Below, in pieces: positions 54,116-62,232 of a DNA stretch of 64,000 bases. The DNA is from Micromonospora pattaloongensis. GTDB taxonomy: Bacteria; Actinomycetota; Actinomycetes; Mycobacteriales; Micromonosporaceae. The notes under the pieces are model-generated. The model had not been told where the DNA came from. It did not search any database and saw only the letters and a program-made list of their open reading frames with translations. Position 1 is the first letter of the stretch; the number at the start of each line of letters is the position of its first letter. Location: assembly GCF_900107255.1 (NCBI RefSeq), contig NZ_FNPH01000005.1, positions 62,001-126,000 of the forward strand. Reading direction: 5' to 3'. The position numbers were made by a program, and so were the translations under genes.

Positions 54116-54346
54116 GATCGCGTCGAGCAGCGCTGCACGCTGAGCACGAACGACTCCTGGCGGATGATGAACGCCTTGGATGGGCTACGGGGATCCGCTA
54201 TCTCCGTGTTCACCTCCGTGATCGGTGCTGCACTGTGTGCGAACCTTGGTGGCGCTGCGTCCCGAACCTCTTCCGGCCGCCCTCCATAATCAACAGCAGT
54301 TGGAGTCACCGTTGGTACACGAATTCAAAGTTCCGGTGTCGTTGAC
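54116..54346. other. Non-coding gap beside the IS remnant
   Basis: No supported gene. The sequence is lower in GC and probably includes the broken left end of the insertion sequence and the promoter of the small membrane-protein gene. Short frames on both strands lack ribosome-binding sites and family resemblance. Confidence 0.5.
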
Positions 54347-54691
54347 ATGACCCCGCTCACGTGGTCGAGCGCAGGTTTTCTCGGGCTGGCCGTGTTCCTG
54401 CTGGTGCTTCCCCGCACGGCCCCCGCGCGGTGGATAGGAGCCCAGTTCCGAGCGGCACCCCGCGCTGTTGCGGCGATGTGGGGTCTGCTCGGCGCCGGCG
54501 GCCTGACCTTGGTTGCCAGCGAGCGGTGGGAATCGGCAAGGACAGTGCTGTCTATCGGGTCAACCGTGCTGTCCATCGCCGGCATCGGCGCCCTGGTGAC
54601 TCTGGCGGCGATCGCCACCAAGCGGAAACGGCACGAAGAAGCGCAGCGGCAAGGGCCGCCCACCACCCCCATCAGTGACCTTCTCGACTGA
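54347..54691 (+). CDS. Small membrane protein of unknown function
   Basis: A 114-residue protein with three hydrophobic helices (SAGFLGLAVFLLVLP; AVAAMWGLLGAGGLTLVAS; GSTVLSIAGIGALVTLAAIA), short basic loops and a charged tail. No domain is recognised. The ATG at 54347 has no strong ribosome-binding site. It lies next to the IS remnant in the accessory patch and may have arrived with it. The hydrophobic pattern is consistent along its length, which argues for a real gene. Confidence 0.6.
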   Translation: MTPLTWSSAGFLGLAVFLLVLPRTAPARWIGAQFRAAPRAVAAMWGLLGAGGLTLVASERWESARTVLSIGSTVLSIAGIGALVTLAAIATKRKRHEEAQRQGPPTTPISDLLD

Positions 54692-54805
54692 TCACGTCCA
54701 GTCGCCCGCTGTCAGACGCACGTTTGACAGCGGGCGGGGGTGGTCGGCGGGTGCGAGATCCACAGGCCCTCACAGCGCCTGTTGACCGACCGGACGCGTC
54801 GCCGC

Positions 54806-55093
54806 CTAGTCCGTGTCGGCCAGGCCGATCGCGAACGCCTCTTCCAGGTCGTGCTGCGAGTAGGCGCGGAACGCGATGTGCGACTCGGTGTTGATCACGC
54901 CGGGCACCTTCGAGATCCGGCCCGCGATCACCTCGGCGATCTGGTCGAACTCGCGGACCCGCACCATCGCGATCAGGTCGACGTGTCCGGCCACCGAGTA
55001 GACCTCGCTGACGCCGGGGAGGTTGGCCAGCGCCTCGGCCACCTCGGGGATCGAGTCGGTGGCGCAGTCGATCAGCACGATCGCGGTGATCAC
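54806..55093 (-). CDS. Lrp/AsnC-type ligand-binding domain protein
   Basis: A 95-residue stand-alone RAM (regulation of amino-acid metabolism) domain: VITAIVLIDCATDSIPEVAEALANLPGV, then GHVDLIAMVRVREFDQIAEVIAGRI. It has no DNA-binding helix-turn-helix, so it may modulate a full-length Lrp partner or work as a small-molecule sensor. GTG 55093 with GAGGAG nine to ten bases upstream is preferred to ATG 55126, which lacks a ribosome-binding site. The sequence is well conserved in the phylum. It is the first supported gene right of the accessory patch. Confidence 0.88.
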   Translation of the reverse strand: MITAIVLIDCATDSIPEVAEALANLPGVSEVYSVAGHVDLIAMVRVREFDQIAEVIAGRISKVPGVINTESHIAFRAYSQHDLEEAFAIGLADTD

Positions 55094-55122
55094 CGCTGGG
55101 CTCCTCTCGTCGATGACGTCGC

Positions 55123-55983
55123 TCATGCTAGCGGCGGCCCGGCCGGGACGGTCAGCTCCCGTCCCACCCGTACCGCCATGGTGAGCCGCTCACCGGCCGC
55201 GACCCGCCCGCCCGGCCACACCACCGCGTCGCGCACGGCGCCCGCCACGACCGCGCCGGCGCCGACGACCGCCCGCTCGCACGCGCCGGTGACCCGGGCG
55301 TCCGCGTCGATCAGGCTGCCACCGCCGGCCGCGTGCAGGTTCGCCGCGAGGTAGTCGCGGGGCGTGCCGGTGTCCAGGAACGTGCCGCCGAACGGCACCA
55401 CCTCCAGCTGTCCGGCCGCCTCCGCCGGCCGCCACACGGTCCGCACCAGCTCGGCGGGGTCGGCCGGCAGGTCGCGGACGTACCGCCAGGGCAGCAGCGA
55501 GAAGCCGGCGAAGCGGTGCCGGCTGAACGCGCCGACCTCGTCGTGGTCGAGCGGCAGGCCCAGCAGCCGTACGGTGTCGCCGCCCCAGCCGGCCAGCAGG
55601 CGCGCGATGTCCGGCCCCGGCGCGGCGTGCGGGTCCGCCAGGTAGGCGTCGGCGTTGCCGACCAACACGCCCCGGCCGTCGATCCAGTCGCGCAGCCGCG
55701 CCACCCCGCCCGAGGTGCCCAGCGGCGAGCCCGGCTCCACCGAGAGGTGCGCCCGCCGCCCCACGTGCGCGACCACCTGCTCGCCGAGGTAGCACGCGTT
55801 GACGGCGACCGTTTCCGGCGTATCGAAGCCGAGCGCGGCCACCCGGGCCAGGGCGCGGTCCAGCAGGGGCACGTTCCCGACCGGGCAGAGCGCCTTGGGC
55901 ACGTGCTCGGTCAGCGGACGCAGTCGCCGGCCCTCGCCGGCGGCGAGCACGACGGCGCAGAGCCCGGCGGTCCCGCTCGTCAT
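55123..55983 (-). CDS. Sugar-1-phosphate nucleotidyltransferase
   Basis: A 286-residue enzyme of the nucleotidyltransferase fold that makes NDP-sugars. The signature AAGEGRRLRPLTEHVPKALCPVGNVP binds the nucleotide, GTSGGVARL and VLVGNADAYLADP hold the metal and sugar sites, and the C-terminal region resembles a short left-handed beta-helix. Which sugar and nucleotide (mannose-1-phosphate/GTP or glucose-1-phosphate) cannot be told. Its ATG overlaps the stop of the Nudix gene upstream (ATGA), so they are co-translated. Mannolipid synthesis genes occur at both ends of the window, which makes GDP-mannose attractive but unproven. Confidence 0.83.
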   Translation of the reverse strand: MTSGTAGLCAVVLAAGEGRRLRPLTEHVPKALCPVGNVPLLDRALARVAALGFDTPETVAVNACYLGEQVVAHVGRRAHLSVEPGSPLGTSGGVARLRDWIDGRGVLVGNADAYLADPHAAPGPDIARLLAGWGGDTVRLLGLPLDHDEVGAFSRHRFAGFSLLPWRYVRDLPADPAELVRTVWRPAEAAGQLEVVPFGGTFLDTGTPRDYLAANLHAAGGGSLIDADARVTGACERAVVGAGAVVAGAVRDAVVWPGGRVAAGERLTMAVRVGRELTVPAGPPLA

Positions 55984-56501
55984 GCGTCCGAACGGCCGGC
56001 GAGCGGACCGATGCCGTAGTGCCCGAGCAACCGGGCGGTGGCGGTCGTCAGGTGCGGCAGATCGTCGATCGGGTGCCAGGCCGCCTCCTGCACCTCCGCG
56101 CCGTCGACCACGAGCTCAGTCGTCGAGGCCGGCACCTCGGTCTCGAACACCATGTCCACCCAGCCCTGGGCGTGCACCACCGCGTTCGGCACCGCCGGGC
56201 GAAGCCGGTCCGGCGCGAGGCGGATTCCGGTCTCCTCCGCGAGTTCGCGCGCCGCGCCGACGATCGGCGGCTCCCGCCGCTCCAGCAGCCCGGCCGGCAG
56301 CCCCCAGCCCCGCCGCGCGGGTGGCTGGCGCAGCAGCAGCAGCCGGCCCGCGCCGGTGGCCTCCGCGTCCCGGACCAGGGTCACCGAGCCGACCACGTAC
56401 TTGGGAACGAACAGCCGGACCAGCCGCCGGCGCAGCGGGAACGGCAGCCCGTAGAAGGCGCGGTAGAACAGGGTGCGCAGGGGCGAGCGGCGGGTGATCA
56501 C
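55980..56501 (-). CDS. Nudix hydrolase
   Basis: A 173-residue pyrophosphohydrolase with the Nudix box G-x5-E-x7-REL-x-EE-x-GI in GLLERREPPIVGAARELAEETGI. It begins with a basic amphipathic N-terminus (RTLFYRAFYGLPFPLRRRLVRLFVP) of unusual length for the family. The substrate, a nucleoside diphosphate derivative, cannot be deduced. It is coupled to the nucleotidyltransferase downstream, which could mean housecleaning of NDP-sugars. Confidence 0.88.
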   Translation of the reverse strand: MITRRSPLRTLFYRAFYGLPFPLRRRLVRLFVPKYVVGSVTLVRDAEATGAGRLLLLRQPPARRGWGLPAGLLERREPPIVGAARELAEETGIRLAPDRLRPAVPNAVVHAQGWVDMVFETEVPASTTELVVDGAEVQEAAWHPIDDLPHLTTATARLLGHYGIGPLAGRSDA

Positions 56502-56544
56502 AGGACCAGGCTAGAGGTACGGACCCGACCGTGGCGAGACGCGC

Positions 56545-58335
56545 TCAGCTCCGCCGGTCCACCTGCGCGATCAGCCGCTCCACGACCACGTCCGGATCGA
56601 TCACCCGGTCCACCACCGCGACCAGCATCGTCTCCAGGTCCGGATACCCCAGCTCCTCGGCGAGGTTGCGCAGCGGTGTCTCGTTCGCCAGCCCCCGGTC
56701 GTGCTTGCGCAGCGTCAGCCCGATCGTGGCCCGGCCGACCCGGACCTTGTCGGCGATCGTGATGCCGGGCTCGTCGTGTTCGGCGAACCAGCGGTTGATC
56801 TGCATCTGTGCCTGGGGCGACTTGACGAAGCCGAGCCACTCCCGGCGGGGCCCGCGCGGTCCCGCGGCCGTGTCGGTCCCGGTGTGGCCGTCGCTCTCCG
56901 TGAAAATCTCCACCACGTCTCCCTCCTCCAGCTCGGAGGAGAGCGGCGCCAGCCGGCCGTTGATCGCCGCCGCCAGGCACTGGTCGCCGGTCTCGGCGTC
57001 CAGCTCGTACGCGAGATCGACCGGGGTGGAGCCGACGGGGAGCACCATGGGGCGCCCGCGCGCGAAGACCTGAATCTGCGCCTCGGCCAGATCGCAGCGC
57101 AGCGACTGCACGAACTGCGCGGCGTCGGCGGTCTCCTGCTCCCGGTCCAGCACCCGGCGCAGCCACGCCAGCTGGTCGGCCCGGGCCCTCTCGGCGTCGG
57201 TCAACCTCGGGAACCGGAAGTTGGCCGCGATGCCGTACTCGGCGACCTGGTGCATGGTCTCGGTGCGGATGAGCACCTCCACGATGCGCTGATCGGGGCC
57301 GGTGACCGTGGTGTGCAGCGAGCGGTAGAGGTTGTTCTTGGGGGAGGCGATGAAGTCCTTGAAGCGTCCCGGGACGGGCCGCCAGACGCCGTGGATGGCG
57401 CCGAGCGCCGCATAGCAGTCGGTCTCCGGGCCTTCGACGACGATCGCGATGCGCGGCAGGTCGAACGGGACCGGGTGGCCGCCGGCGACCGTGTCCTTCC
57501 AGATGGAGTAGTAGTGGCGCGGGCGCGGCGTGACCGTGGCGTCCACCTTCCCCCGCTTGAGCGCGACCTTCGCCTGCGCCTCCACCTGCGCGAGATATTC
57601 CGCCCAGTGTGGACGGTTCTGCACGTGGTCGTCGATCCGCGCGTACTCCTCGGGCTCGAGGTGATAGAGGACCACGTCGTCGAGTTCGCGCTTGAGCGCC
57701 TGGATGCCGAGCCGGTCGCAGAGCGGCACCAGCACGTCGAGCGTCGCGCGGGCGATGCGGTGCCGGGACGCGGGGGAGCGGGCGTCGAGGGTACGCATGT
57801 TGTGCAGCCGGTCCGCGAGCTTGATGATCAGCACCCGGACGTCCTTGCCGGCTGCCACGATCATCTTGCGGATCGTCTCCGCCTCGGCCGCTTTGCCGTA
57901 GAACTCCTTGTCGAACTTCGTGACGCCGTCGACCAGGTGGGCCACCTCGGGTCCGAAGTCCTCGTCGAGCGCCTGCAGCGTGTACCGCGTGTCCTCGACG
58001 GTGTCGTGCAGCAGCGCGGCGACCAGCGTGATGGTGTCCATCCCGAGCTCGGCGCAGATCTGGGCGACCGCGAGCGGATGCGTGATGTACGGATCGCCGC
58101 TCTTGCGGAACTGCCCCCGGTGCATGCTCTCCGCGATCGCGTAGCCGCGCCGCAGCACCGAGGTGTCGGCGGAGGGATGGATGCCGCGGTGGGTGCGCGC
58201 CAGCCGGGTGACGGGGTCGTCGTCGGACATCGGCCAGGACAGGAACGACCGGAGCCGGGCGGTGAGGGGGAGTTCGGTTGACTGACTCGACAGGACACGT
58301 CCGAGGGCGGCGCCGTGGCCGGCGTCGACGTCCAC
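56545..58335 (-). CDS. RelA/SpoT homologue (HD, synthetase, TGS domains)
   Basis: A 596-residue RSH protein. The N-terminal HD hydrolase domain keeps HDTVEDT and the LADRLHNMRTL block. The synthetase domain has HYYSIWKDTV and KDFIASPKNNLYRSLHTTV, but the usual YDLxAIRVI is replaced by FDLPRIAIVVEG, so synthetase activity may be reduced. A TGS domain (IQVFARGRPMVLPVGSTPVDLAYELD) follows; the C-terminal ACT/RRM domain is absent, so it is ~150 residues shorter than full RelA. GGAGGTG precedes the GTG at 58335. Actinobacteria usually have a full-length Rel elsewhere, so this is probably a second, (p)ppGpp-hydrolase-biased enzyme. Confidence 0.85.
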   Translation of the reverse strand: MDVDAGHGAALGRVLSSQSTELPLTARLRSFLSWPMSDDDPVTRLARTHRGIHPSADTSVLRRGYAIAESMHRGQFRKSGDPYITHPLAVAQICAELGMDTITLVAALLHDTVEDTRYTLQALDEDFGPEVAHLVDGVTKFDKEFYGKAAEAETIRKMIVAAGKDVRVLIIKLADRLHNMRTLDARSPASRHRIARATLDVLVPLCDRLGIQALKRELDDVVLYHLEPEEYARIDDHVQNRPHWAEYLAQVEAQAKVALKRGKVDATVTPRPRHYYSIWKDTVAGGHPVPFDLPRIAIVVEGPETDCYAALGAIHGVWRPVPGRFKDFIASPKNNLYRSLHTTVTGPDQRIVEVLIRTETMHQVAEYGIAANFRFPRLTDAERARADQLAWLRRVLDREQETADAAQFVQSLRCDLAEAQIQVFARGRPMVLPVGSTPVDLAYELDAETGDQCLAAAINGRLAPLSSELEEGDVVEIFTESDGHTGTDTAAGPRGPRREWLGFVKSPQAQMQINRWFAEHDEPGITIADKVRVGRATIGLTLRKHDRGLANETPLRNLAEELGYPDLETMLVAVVDRVIDPDVVVERLIAQVDRRS

Positions 58336-58495
58336 GCGGGGACACCTCCTCACCGAACTCCGGCGAACGCGGGGGATCGACGCCGGAGAGCGCCGCACAA
58401 CGGGGGCGTTGGCTGTCAGGACTGCACTTGCCTAACAGACTAAGTGAGTGGACGTAGCCCGATCGGTCACTTGCGGCTGGTCGTTCGGTTGAGTC

Positions 58496-60229
58496 TTACG
58501 CCGACGCTCCCGCCTCCGCCCTGGCCAGCAGATCCCGGAACCGGGCGGCCCCCCGAACGGGTGACGCCCATCCGGAGGAGAGCGCCACCAGCCGGGTCTC
58601 CGGACGTTCCAACCACGCCAGGATCCGCTCGGACTCCTCCGCCGAGGCGTTCGGGACCGGGCCGTGCCCCGGCAGCACCGTCTCCGCCGTGGCGCGCATG
58701 ACCTCCAGCGTCGGCCGCGGATGCACGCGCGGCGGCGACGTGGCCGCCCCCGCGAGCCGGCCGTGCCGCACCAGCGCCAGCTCCCAGCCGCCGTCGCGGG
58801 CCCGCCGCGCCGCGACCAGCTCCTCGATCCGGGTCAACGCGGCCAGCCGCTGCATCCGCAGCGTCGCGCGGAGCAACGCGGCGAGCCGGCCGCGCACGAC
58901 CGCCGCCTCCTCGTAGCGGTGCGCCGCGGACAGGGTGTCGATGCGGGCGAGCAGCGCGTCGACGAGCGGCTGCGGGTCGCCGACCGTGGCGGTGCGGAAC
59001 GGCGTCGCGGCCCGGTCGGCGTACTCGTCGACCGAGATCCGGTGCTCGCACGGCGCCGGGCAGCGTCCCAGCTCGGCGAGCGAGCACGCCGGCATGGTGG
59101 TGCGGGGGGAGAGCCGGTGGTTGCACTGGCGCAGTGGCAGCGCGTCGTGCACGGCGGCCGCGGCGAGCTCCGCGGTGCGACGCGACGTGAACGGCCCCAG
59201 GTAGGCGTCGTCGCCGTGGCCGATGGCGCGCACGACGGAGAGCCGCGGATACGCCTCGGCGGTCAGCTTGAGCCACTGCACCCGCTCCGGAAACTTGGAG
59301 CGCCGGTTGTACGGCGGGGCGTGCGCGCCGATCAACCGCAGCTCGCGGACCTCCGCCTCGAGCGCGTGGGCGCACTCGACCGCGTCGACGCGCTCCGCCG
59401 CCGCGAGCATCTCCGAGATCCGCGCCCGCTTCTCCGAGGCGGTGAAGTAGCTGCGCACCCGGGTCGCGATGTCGCCGGAGGTCCCGACGTAGAGCGGCCG
59501 GTCGTCGGCGGCCCGGAAGATGTAGACGCCGGGGGCGTGCGGTAGCCCCTCGGCGAGGTGCCGTTTGCGCCGCTGCGTCGGCGTGACCGCCTTGCTGAAC
59601 TCGATCGCGTCGCCCAGCGTCTGTACGTCGTGGCCGCCCAGCCGGGCGATCAGCCCGTGCAACACGTCGACGGTGGCCCGGGCGTCGTCCAGGGCCCGGT
59701 GGGTGGGCTGGGTGCGGGTGCGGAAGAACGCGGCCAGGGTGCCGAGCTTGCGGTTGGGCACCTCGTCGCGGGTCAGCACGCGACGGGCCAGCGCCGCGGT
59801 GTCCAGCACCCGCGGGTTCGGCCACGGGTAGCCGTGCCGGACGCAGGCGGCCTTGAGGAACCCGACGTCGTAGGGGGCGTTGTGGGCGACCAGCACGGCG
59901 TCGCGGATGAACTCCAGGAAGCTCGGGAGCACCACCTCGATCGGCGGGGCGGGCGTGACCATCGCCTGGGTGATGCCGGTCAGGACCGTGATGTACGGCG
60001 GAATCCGCTCGCCGGGGTTGACCAGCGTGCCGAGCACGCCGAGCTCCTCGCCGCCGCGGACCTTCACCGCCCCGATCTCGGTGATCCCGCCGCCGGCCGG
60101 CGCGCCACCGGTGGTCTCCAGGTCGACCACCACGAAGGTCGTTTCCCGCAGCGACAGGGCGGTGGGGCCCAGCTCCACGTCGGTGGGCAGGCCGTCGAGG
60201 GTGCCCTGGACATACTCCGGTTGTGCCAC
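58496..60229 (-). CDS. DEDDh exonuclease fused to GIY-YIG endonuclease and UvrC-like region
   Basis: A 577-residue fusion. Residues ~30-200 are a DnaQ-type 3'-5' exonuclease (DLETTG, HNAPYD, HRALDDA). Residues ~235-320 are a GIY-YIG nuclease (GVYIFRAADDRPLYVG) as in UvrC and Cho. The rest is UvrC-like with a CNHRLSP...C...RCPAPCEH cysteine cluster and a UvrB-binding-like HRYEEAAVVRGRL helix. It is probably a repair nuclease. The GTG at 60229 follows TACGCT by seven bases, so it is leaderless and longer starts are rejected. The mycobacterial counterpart is Rv2191, in the same gene order. Confidence 0.88.
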   Translation of the reverse strand: MAQPEYVQGTLDGLPTDVELGPTALSLRETTFVVVDLETTGGAPAGGGITEIGAVKVRGGEELGVLGTLVNPGERIPPYITVLTGITQAMVTPAPPIEVVLPSFLEFIRDAVLVAHNAPYDVGFLKAACVRHGYPWPNPRVLDTAALARRVLTRDEVPNRKLGTLAAFFRTRTQPTHRALDDARATVDVLHGLIARLGGHDVQTLGDAIEFSKAVTPTQRRKRHLAEGLPHAPGVYIFRAADDRPLYVGTSGDIATRVRSYFTASEKRARISEMLAAAERVDAVECAHALEAEVRELRLIGAHAPPYNRRSKFPERVQWLKLTAEAYPRLSVVRAIGHGDDAYLGPFTSRRTAELAAAAVHDALPLRQCNHRLSPRTTMPACSLAELGRCPAPCEHRISVDEYADRAATPFRTATVGDPQPLVDALLARIDTLSAAHRYEEAAVVRGRLAALLRATLRMQRLAALTRIEELVAARRARDGGWELALVRHGRLAGAATSPPRVHPRPTLEVMRATAETVLPGHGPVPNASAEESERILAWLERPETRLVALSSGWASPVRGAARFRDLLARAEAGASA

Positions 60230-60236
60230 GCGCCGC

Positions 60237-60242
60237 AGCGTA
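60237..60242 (-). promoter_or_regulatory. Leaderless -10 box of the DEDDh/GIY-YIG gene
   Basis: Minus-strand TACGCT seven bases before the GTG at 60229; it decides the start. Confidence 0.6.
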
Positions 60243-60357
60243 GGTGCCGGGTACGACACGCTCCTTTCGGGTGCGCGCACCGTGACGATCGGCTCCACTT
60301 GGAAAGATCGTTTCGCCCGTCGGGCGACGGTGACCTGGCCGGTGGGAGACTTGGCAC

Positions 60358-61743
60358 ATGTCCGCTCCGGAACCCTCCGACGATCGCCTCGCCGCCGAAG
60401 CGGTCGAGCCCGCGCGCGCCGCGGCCCCCGAGGGGCCGGAGGGCGAGCCGGAGCCCGCGCTTCCGGAGCCGGTCCGGCAGCGGGTGGTGGCGCTCGCCGC
60501 CGCCGCGCTGCCCGGCCTGCCCCTCGACGAGCTGCCGGTGCCGTTGCGCCGGGTGGCGAAGTTCGCGCCCAACCGGCGGGCCCGGCTGGGCGGTGGGGCG
60601 ATCGCCACGCAGCTCGCCGGCGACCCGTTGTTCCGGCAGCGGATCGGCGCCCGGGCGCTGGGCGAGGCCGGTGACCTCGGCGCCGCGATCGTCGAGGGCG
60701 TCTCGCCGGGCGCCGCGGACCCCGTCGACGTCGCCGCGCTGGCGTACCTGGCCCGGCCGGCGGGCTGGCGCGACGTGGTCGAGGCGGCGGGCGCGGCGGT
60801 GCGGGCGGAGGCGGAGAGCGCGGCCGTGGCGGACCTCGTCCGGGAGGCCGAGCAGCGGGCCGCGCGCGCCGAGCACGACCGGGCGGTCGCCAAGATCGAG
60901 GCCGACAAGCTCCGCGACGAGCTGGCGCGGGTGCGCGAGGAGCTCGGCCAGCTGCGCGAGGAGAGCCGGGTGATGGCCAAGGCGCTCCGCGAGGAGCAGG
61001 CCGCCCAGCGGCGCACCGCGGAACTGCTCGCCACCGAGAAGGGGCGGACCGCGCGGGCGGCCGCCGACCACGACGCCGAGCTGCGACGGCTGCGCGCCAA
61101 GCTCGCCGACGTCGAGGCGGCGGCCGGCACGGCGCGGCAGACCGCCAGGGACGCGCGCGCCGTCGACGACGCGCGGTTGTGGCTACTGCTGGAGACGATC
61201 GGTCAGGCCGCGGTCGGGCTGCGCCGGGAGCTGGCGCTGGATCCCGCCGACCGGCTGCCCGCGGACTTCGTCGCGGACGCTTTCGCCGAGCGGCCGGTCG
61301 CGGCCAGCGCCGCGCGGGCCCGCGACACCGACGACCCGGCGCGTCTCGACGACCTGCTGGCCCTGCCCCGCGCGCACCTCATCGTCGACGGCTACAACGT
61401 GACCAAGCGCGGCTTCGGCGACATGCCACTGGAGCAGCAGCGCAAGCGGCTCGTCACCGGCCTGGGCGGCATCGCGGCGCGGACCAGCGACGAGGTGACC
61501 GTCGTTTTCGACGGCGCGGAGCGGATGCACGGTCTGCCGCCGGCGCCGCGCGGGGTCCGGGTGCTCTTTTCCCGCAAGGGGGAGACCGCCGACGACCTGA
61601 TCCGCCGGCTCGTCCGGGCCGAGCCGTCCGGCCGCCCGGTCATCGTGGTCTCGTCGGACCGCGAGGTCGCCGACGGGGTACGCCGGCACGGCGCCTACCC
61701 GATGGGCGCCGACTCCCTGCTGCGCCGCCTCGCCCGCGCCTGA
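60358..61743 (+). CDS. NYN-domain (YacP-like) ribonuclease family protein with coiled coil
   Basis: A 461-residue protein. The first ~130 residues are Ala-rich and variable, residues ~135-265 are a long charged coiled coil (KIEADKLRDELARVREELGQLREESR), and the C-terminal ~140 residues are a PIN-like NYN domain (HLIVDGYNVTKRGFG; VTVVFDGAE; ETADDLIRRLV; VIVVSSDREVADGVRRHG) with the four acidic residues of a metal-dependent nuclease. YacP/Rae1 relatives cut mRNA on the ribosome. The ATG at 60358 has GGTGGGAG upstream. It is divergent from the DEDDh/GIY-YIG nuclease. An RNA-processing role is inference from the domain. Confidence 0.87.
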   Translation: MSAPEPSDDRLAAEAVEPARAAAPEGPEGEPEPALPEPVRQRVVALAAAALPGLPLDELPVPLRRVAKFAPNRRARLGGGAIATQLAGDPLFRQRIGARALGEAGDLGAAIVEGVSPGAADPVDVAALAYLARPAGWRDVVEAAGAAVRAEAESAAVADLVREAEQRAARAEHDRAVAKIEADKLRDELARVREELGQLREESRVMAKALREEQAAQRRTAELLATEKGRTARAAADHDAELRRLRAKLADVEAAAGTARQTARDARAVDDARLWLLLETIGQAAVGLRRELALDPADRLPADFVADAFAERPVAASAARARDTDDPARLDDLLALPRAHLIVDGYNVTKRGFGDMPLEQQRKRLVTGLGGIAARTSDEVTVVFDGAERMHGLPPAPRGVRVLFSRKGETADDLIRRLVRAEPSGRPVIVVSSDREVADGVRRHGAYPMGADSLLRRLARA

Positions 61744-61906
61744 CCTCGCGGTCCCGCGCCGACCGGGGACTCTCGCGTGATCGGCGGGGAGGTCCTCCTC
61801 GCCCCGAACCGGCCGCGCGTCCGGGTTGTCGTACCCGTCGCCTAGCGTCGATGTCACCCACGGTGGTCGGACCGCACGTGTCCGCTCACGACCTGGAGGA
61901 GGCACG

Positions 61907-62137
61907 ATGCTGATCGACTGCGACAACTGCGCGGTGCGCGGCGCGGCGTGCGCCGGGTGTGCCGTGACGGCCCTGCTCGACCCGTCGCAGGACGTCGGAG
62001 AGCTCACCCCCGACGAGGTGGGGGCGATCGAGCTTCTCGCCCGCGCCGGGCTCGAGCCGCAGGTGCTGGCGGCGCCGCGGCAGACCGCGCCGCTGCGGCT
62101 CGTGCCGCGTCCGCGTCGTCGACGCCGCGTCGCGTAG
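61907..62137 (+). CDS. Small Cys-rich protein
   Basis: A 76-residue protein starting MLIDCDNCAVRGAACAGC: four closely spaced Cys (CxxC-x6-CxxC) form a likely zinc or iron-sulfur knuckle. A helical middle (TPDEVGAIELLARAGLEP) and an Arg-rich tail follow. GGAGGAGG precedes the ATG. It is a recognisable actinobacterial small protein, but I know of no assigned function. It is followed about 95 bases later by the M48 protease gene in the same direction. Confidence 0.8.
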   Translation: MLIDCDNCAVRGAACAGCAVTALLDPSQDVGELTPDEVGAIELLARAGLEPQVLAAPRQTAPLRLVPRPRRRRRVA

Positions 62138-62232
62138 GAGCGGCCGGCCCGCGGCCGACCGGCGCGGCGTCGGTCGCCGCAAGCGCCGGCCATAGGATGG
62201 GCGGCGCTGACGGCGGCGGGAGGAGCGACACG

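Noticed and set aside
54064-54309. An 81-codon minus-strand frame overlapping the IS remnant
   Set aside because: It is in a different frame from the transposase, lacks a ribosome-binding site, and probably reflects the broken IS end.
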